From: Candidatus Mediterraneibacter stercoripullorum
GTDB lineage: Bacteria > Bacillota > Clostridia > Lachnospirales > Lachnospiraceae
Direction of reading: 5' to 3'
Assembly (NCBI GenBank): GCA_019115765.1
Contig: DXCZ01000105.1
Span: forward strand, 90,841-154,840
DNA length: 64,000 nucleotides
Shown here: positions 59,692 to 64,000 of the stretch, piece after piece
How the letters are laid out: each line of letters opens with the position of its first letter
How positions within the stretch are numbered: the first letter of the stretch is position 1
Notes under the pieces: model-generated
The model's database searches: none
The model's input: only the letters and a program-made list of their open reading frames with translations
What the model was told of the DNA's origin: nothing
Position numbers and translations under genes: made by a program

Positions 59692-62307
59692 TCACTTTGC
59701 CTCGTACCAGCTCTTTCCAATGTGCATATCTACGATCAGCGGAACAGACAGTTCTGCCGCATGCTCCATCTGATCTTTCAGAATTTCCTTCACTTCCTCC
59801 ACTTCCGACTCCTCTGCCTCGATCAGCAGTTCATCATGGACCTGGAGGATGAGGCGGGATTTCATTTTTCTCCGCTTCAGCTCGTCTCCGACACCGATCA
59901 TGGCGATCTTAATGATATCCGCCGCACTTCCCTGGATCGGTGCGTTCATGGCGACCCGTTCTCCGAAATTCCGCTGCATAAAATTACTGGACTTCAATTC
60001 AGGGACCGGCCTGCGCCTTCCAAACAGGGTCATTGCATATCCCTTTTCCTTTGCATTCTCCACAGAATCATCAAGGAACTTTTTGATCCCGGGATACGTC
60101 TCAAAGTAATTCTCGATATACTCCGCCGCTTCCTTCCGTGTGATACTCAGATCCTGGCTCAATCCGAATGAACTGATTCCATACACGATCCCGAAATTTA
60201 CCGCCTTGGCATTCCGCCTCTGAAGATCCGTCACTTCGTCAAATGGCGTATGGAACACCTGGGAAGCAGTCATACGATGTATATCCTTCGCCTCACGGTA
60301 TGCTTTGATCAGATGCTCGTCGCCGGAACAATGAGCCAGGATCCTCAGTTCGATCTGAGAATAATCCGCATCCACGAACACAAAGCCTTCTTCCGGCACG
60401 AACACCTTGCGGATCAGCCTTCCCAGCTCCATTCTCACCGGAATATTCTGCAGATTCGGCTCCGTACTGCTGATCCGGCCCGTTGCCGTGATCGTCTGAT
60501 TGAACTTCCCGTGGATGCGCCCGTCCGGGCCGATATACACCGCAAGACCATCGGCATAAGTAGATTTCAGCTTTGCCAGCTGACGGTACTCCAGGATCTT
60601 TGCCACGATGGGATAATCCGGAGCCAGCTTTTCAAGCACATCTGCCGCTGTGGAATAACCGGTCTTCGTCTTTTTGGCATGGGGCATCTTCAGCTTGTCA
60701 AACAGGATCACGCCCAGCTGTTTCGGAGAATTGATATTAAAGGTCTCCCCTGCCAGATCATAAATTTCTTTCTCCAGTTCCACGATCCTCCCGCCCAGCT
60801 GATCGCCGTAGGCTTTCAGGGCCTCCGCCTCGACTTTGATGCCGGCCTGCTCCATATCATACAGAATAAACACAAGGGGCATCTCAATTTCACAGAACAG
60901 TTGATACATACCATTTTCCTTCAGCTTCTGTTCCAGCAGAGGGACAGAAGCAAAGGCCGTATACGCTTCATAACATGCCTTTTCCGCCTCATCTGTCTTC
61001 TCATCGATCAGAATTCCCAGATGTTCTCTTGCGACATCCGTATAATCATAATCACTTTTCAACGGATTGAGAAGATAGGCCGCCACGATCACATCAAAAC
61101 TGTTGTCTCTCCCCGTATCCGGCAGATACTTCAGATATTCCTTAAGACCGCACATGGAAAACCGATTCACACGCCCCGCAAGACGGGACACTTTACTGAA
61201 CAGGGCATCCATATCCGTATCCATATTGCATGGAATAGAACAGATTTTGTCATCTCCCCATGCAAGGGCGATCCTGCCCAGTCCGGAAGGATGCGCAAAA
61301 AGGGGCAGTATATTTCCCTGATCTGCGGAAAAAGCAACTCCAACCCTATCCGCCTGTTCAGCCTCAGCAAACACAGCTTCGATTTCCGACGGATCAGTCA
61401 CTTCACGGAAAGATTTTTCCAGATCATTCTCTTCTTTCTTTACATCAAAACGCCCCAGCATGTTCTTGAACTGCAGACGCTGAAACAGTTCATGGGCTTC
61501 CGGTGTATAGAGCTCCCCCAGCCTCGCCTTGTCCACCTCAAAATTGATATCCGCATGCGTATTGATGGTGGCAAGTGCTTTACTCATCTGGGCCTGTTTC
61601 CAGTATTCCTTCAGATTTTTACTGGCGCGTGGAGGCTTCAGCTCATCAGCATGAGCATAGGCATTCTCAATATTCTTATACTGTTGGATGATCTTCGTTG
61701 CTGTCTTCTCTCCTACGCCCGGCACACCCGGGATATTATCCGATGCATCTCCCATGAGCGCTTTTACATCGATAAATTCCTCAGGTGTAACTCCGTAACG
61801 TTCCTTCACGTCCTCCGCGTTGTAATCCTCAATCTCTGTCTTTCCCTGCTTCGTCTTGGGAATACGGATCTTGACATGATCAGTGGCAAGCTGAAGTGTA
61901 TCCCTGTCACCGGATATGATCGAGACATCCATTTCCTTTTCTTCACAGACCCTCGATATTGTTCCCAGAAGGTCATCCGCCTCCAGCCCGGCCTTCTCGA
62001 CAATTTCGATATTCATAGCCTTCAGGACTTCCTTGATCACCGGAACCTGCTGGCGGAGCTCATCCGCCATAGGCTTTCTCGTCCCCTTGTATTCTGCATA
62101 CATCTCATGCCGGAACGTGGGAGCATGAACATCAAATGTAACCGTCAGATACTCCGGCTTCTCTTCATCCAGGATTTTAAACATAATATTAAGGAAGCCA
62201 TACACAGCATTCGTGTGCAGTCCCTCGGAATTCGTAAGATCCGGCACTCCGTAGAATGCCCGGTTCAGTATACTGTGACCGTCTATCAGTACGATTTTTT
62301 CACTCAT
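59692..62307 (-). CDS. polA: DNA polymerase I
   Basis: 871 residues. The N-terminal 5'-nuclease domain (VLIDGHSILNRAFYG, ALMGDASDNIPGVPGVGEKTA) is intact. The 3'-5' exonuclease segment (about 310-470) lacks the DxE-type acids (reads VGVAFSADQGN), so proofreading is probably lost, as in Bacillus. The polymerase has DADYSQIELRILAH, RRNAKAVNFGIVYGISSFGL and LQVHDELLIEA. It removes RNA primers and fills gaps. ATG start with AGAGAGG upstream. Confidence 0.98.
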   Translation of the reverse strand: MSEKIVLIDGHSILNRAFYGVPDLTNSEGLHTNAVYGFLNIMFKILDEEKPEYLTVTFDVHAPTFRHEMYAEYKGTRKPMADELRQQVPVIKEVLKAMNIEIVEKAGLEADDLLGTISRVCEEKEMDVSIISGDRDTLQLATDHVKIRIPKTKQGKTEIEDYNAEDVKERYGVTPEEFIDVKALMGDASDNIPGVPGVGEKTATKIIQQYKNIENAYAHADELKPPRASKNLKEYWKQAQMSKALATINTHADINFEVDKARLGELYTPEAHELFQRLQFKNMLGRFDVKKEENDLEKSFREVTDPSEIEAVFAEAEQADRVGVAFSADQGNILPLFAHPSGLGRIALAWGDDKICSIPCNMDTDMDALFSKVSRLAGRVNRFSMCGLKEYLKYLPDTGRDNSFDVIVAAYLLNPLKSDYDYTDVAREHLGILIDEKTDEAEKACYEAYTAFASVPLLEQKLKENGMYQLFCEIEMPLVFILYDMEQAGIKVEAEALKAYGDQLGGRIVELEKEIYDLAGETFNINSPKQLGVILFDKLKMPHAKKTKTGYSTAADVLEKLAPDYPIVAKILEYRQLAKLKSTYADGLAVYIGPDGRIHGKFNQTITATGRISSTEPNLQNIPVRMELGRLIRKVFVPEEGFVFVDADYSQIELRILAHCSGDEHLIKAYREAKDIHRMTASQVFHTPFDEVTDLQRRNAKAVNFGIVYGISSFGLSQDLSITRKEAAEYIENYFETYPGIKKFLDDSVENAKEKGYAMTLFGRRRPVPELKSSNFMQRNFGERVAMNAPIQGSAADIIKIAMIGVGDELKRRKMKSRLILQVHDELLIEAEESEVEEVKEILKDQMEHAAELSVPLIVDMHIGKSWYEAK

Positions 62308-62330
62308 CTGCAGTCCTCTCTTTCAGATCC

Positions 62331-62386
62331 GGCGCACAGTGCGCCGGCGCTTACTAGAGTATACAATAAAATAGCTCTTTTTTAAA
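62331..62386 (-). promoter_or_regulatory. polA promoter and leader palindrome
   Basis: Minus strand TTTAAA (62381-62386), 17-nt spacer, TATACT (62358-62363). The leader has a 15-nt palindrome GGCGCACAGTGCGCC (62331-62345), a hairpin just before the ribosome site. The -35 is a weak match. Confidence 0.55.
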
Positions 62387-62465
62387 GGCTGTTTTTGTGT
62401 TAAAATGTTCCCTGCGGAAAATAAGCCTTGTTTCCGCATATACAATATAAGGAGAAAAACAAACT

Positions 62466-63083
62466 ATGGACGGAATAATATTTGACGTAGACGGCACACT
62501 GTGGGATTCAACTGACTCTGTCGCAGAATCCTGGAATCTTGCGCTTCGCGAACACTCCTCACTTGATCTTGTTATAACCGGGGATATCTTAAGCCGGCTG
62601 TTCGGAAAAACTATGACCGAAATCGCAGATGCGGTTTTCCCCACACTGGGTCCGGAAGAACGCATGAACCTGCTGGATATCTGCTATGATTATGAAAACC
62701 GCTATCTGGAGACTCATCCCGGTACCGTATATCCGGATGCTTTAGACACTTTGCGCCTCCTTTCGGAAAAATACCCGCTGTTCATTGTCAGCAACTGTCA
62801 GAAAGGATATATCGAAGCCATGATGAAATCCTGCGGCATGGAGCCATATATCAGAGACCACCTCTGCTTCGGCGAAACCGGGCAGCCCAAAAGTGTAACG
62901 ATCCGATTACTGATGGAACGAAACGACCTGAATGATGTTGTCTATGTAGGAGATACACAAGGGGATGCAGATGCATGCCGGGATGCAGAAGTTCCGTTTA
63001 TCTTTGCGTCATACGGTTTCGGCGATGTTCCGGATGCAGAGCAGAAAATCAACAAACTGTCAGATTTATGTGACATTTTCTGA
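62466..63083 (+). CDS. HAD-superfamily phosphatase (phosphoglycolate phosphatase-like)
   Basis: 205 residues. Motif I IIFDVDGTLWDSTDS (nucleophile Asp), motif II FIVSNCQKGYIEAM, motif III Lys in GQPKSV and motif IV YVGDTQGDADACRDA. The alpha-helical cap between motif I and II (about 18-80) puts it in the HAD subfamily IA, like Gph and beta-phosphoglucomutase. It would remove phosphate from a small metabolite; the substrate is not predictable. ATG start with AAGGAG 11 nt upstream, divergent from polA. Confidence 0.9.
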   Translation: MDGIIFDVDGTLWDSTDSVAESWNLALREHSSLDLVITGDILSRLFGKTMTEIADAVFPTLGPEERMNLLDICYDYENRYLETHPGTVYPDALDTLRLLSEKYPLFIVSNCQKGYIEAMMKSCGMEPYIRDHLCFGETGQPKSVTIRLLMERNDLNDVVYVGDTQGDADACRDAEVPFIFASYGFGDVPDAEQKINKLSDLCDIF

Positions 63084-63217
63084 TTGCATACCTGTATACA
63101 ATTATCTTTTTCTCTGACAACCGGTATCAAAATCCCGGCCTTTTCTCTTATCTGAGGAAGATTTTTGCATCCGCTCCGTTTGCAGACACAGCACATACAA
63201 AAAATAAAGCAAAAAGC

Positions 63218-63261
63218 AAAAGGAAGTATATCTCATGCTTTTACAGTGATATACTTCCTTT
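63218..63261. terminator. Bidirectional terminator after the surface-protein gene
   Basis: AAAGGAAGTATATC and GATATACTTCCTTT pair around a loop of about 15 nt; on the minus strand TTTTGCTTTTTG follows. Between convergent genes. Confidence 0.88.
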
Positions 63262-63272
63262 CATCTAATATG

Positions 63273-64000
63273 CTATTTCAGTTTCAGCACTTTCTTTTTC
63301 ACGCCAGCTGCTGTTCCGGCCGCAATGGCAGAAACGCACAGCAGCACTATCCAGTACGAAAGATTTCCAAGGTCGTCACCGGTCTTCGGGACCGCATTTT
63401 GACTTTCCCCGCTGTTCAGTGCCACAACAAATCTGGACAGTTTGTCTACTGTTATTGTAACACTTCCATTTTCAACTTTCGCATTATATTTCTCATAGTT
63501 TTCTGTATCAGTATAATGCAGGATCACAACTTCTTTTCCGTTGTATTTTGAATCAATCCGGAATGTCAGCTGCATTTTCCCATCTGCTCCGTTGTTAACG
63601 GAAATATCATAAACGCCAAGGATTATCTTTCCATCCAGGGGTTTTACGAGTCCGGAATACTCTTCTGTATTCGGCTCAATGGATTTTACAAGAATCATCG
63701 CGTCATCCGGGAAACTGCCCGTAACCCCGATTCCGGTTGTCATATCTCTCAGTGTTTTCTCTGCAGACACATCGTTTTCAGAACCCTTCATGGCTGTTCC
63801 ATCTGATGTGCTTTCCTGGCCTGCCGCAGGATTTTCTGCTGCATTCTGCTCATTATCTGGTTTTTCCTGCACAGGCTGATCTGAATCCGGAGTCTCTGCC
63901 GGCTCATCTGTTGTCGGCTCGTCCGCATCCGGGGTCTCTGCCGGTTCGTCTGTTGTCGGCTCGTCCGCATCCGGGGTCTCCGCCGGCTCGTCTGTCGTCG
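63273..64000 (-). CDS. Sortase-anchored surface protein with acidic repeats (5' part missing)
   Basis: About 241 residues are visible; the gene continues past the right edge. The C-terminus has a sorting signal AVPKTGDDLGNL, a hydrophobic helix (IVLLCVSAIAAGTAAG) and a basic tail KKKVLKLK. VPKTG differs from LPxTG, so recognition by the host sortase is inferred. A beta-rich domain (about 110 residues) precedes it, and before that at least two copies of the 14-residue unit TDEPAETPDADEPT. It is exported and cell-wall bound. The N-terminal part is needed to know its function. Confidence 0.85.
   Translation of the reverse strand, partial: TTDEPAETPDADEPTTDEPAETPDADEPTTDEPAETPDSDQPVQEKPDNEQNAAENPAAGQESTSDGTAMKGSENDVSAEKTLRDMTTGIGVTGSFPDDAMILVKSIEPNTEEYSGLVKPLDGKIILGVYDISVNNGADGKMQLTFRIDSKYNGKEVVILHYTDTENYEKYNAKVENGSVTITVDKLSRFVVALNSGESQNAVPKTGDDLGNLSYWIVLLCVSAIAAGTAAGVKKKVLKLK
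63873..64000 (-). repeat. 42-bp tandem repeats encoding TDEPAETPDADEPT
   Basis: Two full units (63912-63953, 63954-63995), a degenerate unit at 63873-63911 and the start of another at the edge, in frame in the surface-protein gene. Such units stretch the anchor through the wall and may vary in number. Confidence 0.88.

Noticed and set aside
59692..62307. Proofreading exonuclease in PolA
   Set aside because: The region is present by length but the acidic metal-binding motifs are missing, so activity is not claimed.
60250..62385. 711-codon open frame on the plus strand
   Set aside because: It lies antisense to polA, whose motifs are complete; no ribosome site and no recognisable protein. An artefact of codon use.
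63873..64000. Tandem repeats as a CRISPR array
   Set aside because: Units are contiguous, in frame and encode a protein stalk; there are no spacers.

Overview
The window reads as the core chromosome of a spore-forming Gram-positive of the class Clostridia, most likely family Lachnospiraceae. The evidence is spoIVA, the Clostridia-style gene blocks (polA-coaE, rpoZ-gmk-yicC, yceD-rpmF-plsX-acpP-rnc-smc-ftsY, der-plsY-gpsA-spoIVA), the GGGtGRT/NifU-like pair, strong AGGAGG ribosome sites and mid-range GC. Genus cannot be fixed from this sequence. Most genes lie on the minus strand; plus-strand genes come as short divergent or convergent insertions.

Layout. 1-5.7 kb: start of an orotate-phosphoribosyltransferase-like gene, a MATE exporter, ilvC and ilvN (no ilvB here) and an ABC-F ATPase. 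5.9-9.1 kb: an envelope-type operon (glycosyltransferase, YiiX-like NlpC/P60 protein, YbhN/MprF-type flippase) and a small membrane protein. 9.3-14 kb: an acidic membrane protein, a divergent tyrosine recombinase, a ferredoxin-type aldo/keto reductase, and an SPFH + ribbon-helix-helix operon. 14-16 kb: the GGGtGRT and NifU-like pair. 16-20.3 kb: rimO-pgsA-cinA and yicC-gmk-rpoZ. 20.5-25 kb: rqcH, a DUF815 ATPase and pheA. 25-27.5 kb (+): CmpB-type membrane protein, nitroreductase, pyrB, pyrI. 27.5-29.4 kb: a very long inverted repeat, a DAHP synthase, RNase P RNA and a dispersed repeat. 29.4-33.4 kb: rnhA, metallo-hydrolase, MoaB-like protein, nucleoside deaminase and purine nucleoside phosphorylase. 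33.6-39.7 kb: second repeat copy, spoIVA with a sigma-E type promoter, gpsA, plsY, der, DUF512 radical SAM protein. 39.9-44.9 kb: prs (+), uppP, DUF1653 protein, ilvA, ftsY. 45-51.7 kb: smc, rnc, a dispersed repeat, acpP, plsX, rpmF, yceD. 51.8-55.6 kb: ackA, pta and divergent tmcAL. 55.7-62.3 kb: degV, PFL-family gene, ACT gene, yycJ-like hydrolase, coaE, polA. 62.4-64 kb: HAD phosphatase (+) and the 3' part of a sortase-anchored repeat protein.

Functionally the window joins branched-chain and aromatic amino-acid synthesis (ilvN, ilvC, ilvA, DAHP synthase, pheA), pyrimidine and PRPP supply (pyrB, pyrI, prs), phospholipid and fatty-acid start-up (plsX, acpP, plsY, gpsA, pgsA), acetate metabolism (pta, ackA, and tmcAL which uses acetate), replication/segregation/secretion (polA, smc, ftsY), RNA processing (rnpB, rnc, rnhA, yicC) and sporulation.

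The parts not explained by ordinary gene content are: a ~216-bp near-palindrome between pyrI and the DAHP synthase gene; two families of dispersed intergenic repeats, each with two copies here; a two-site palindromic operator over the -10 of the SPFH-RHH operon; the poorly understood GGGtGRT/NifU-like pair; and several palindromes placed exactly on promoters. No prophage, CRISPR array, insertion sequence or tRNA gene was seen. All family names are from motif recognition by eye, without database searches.
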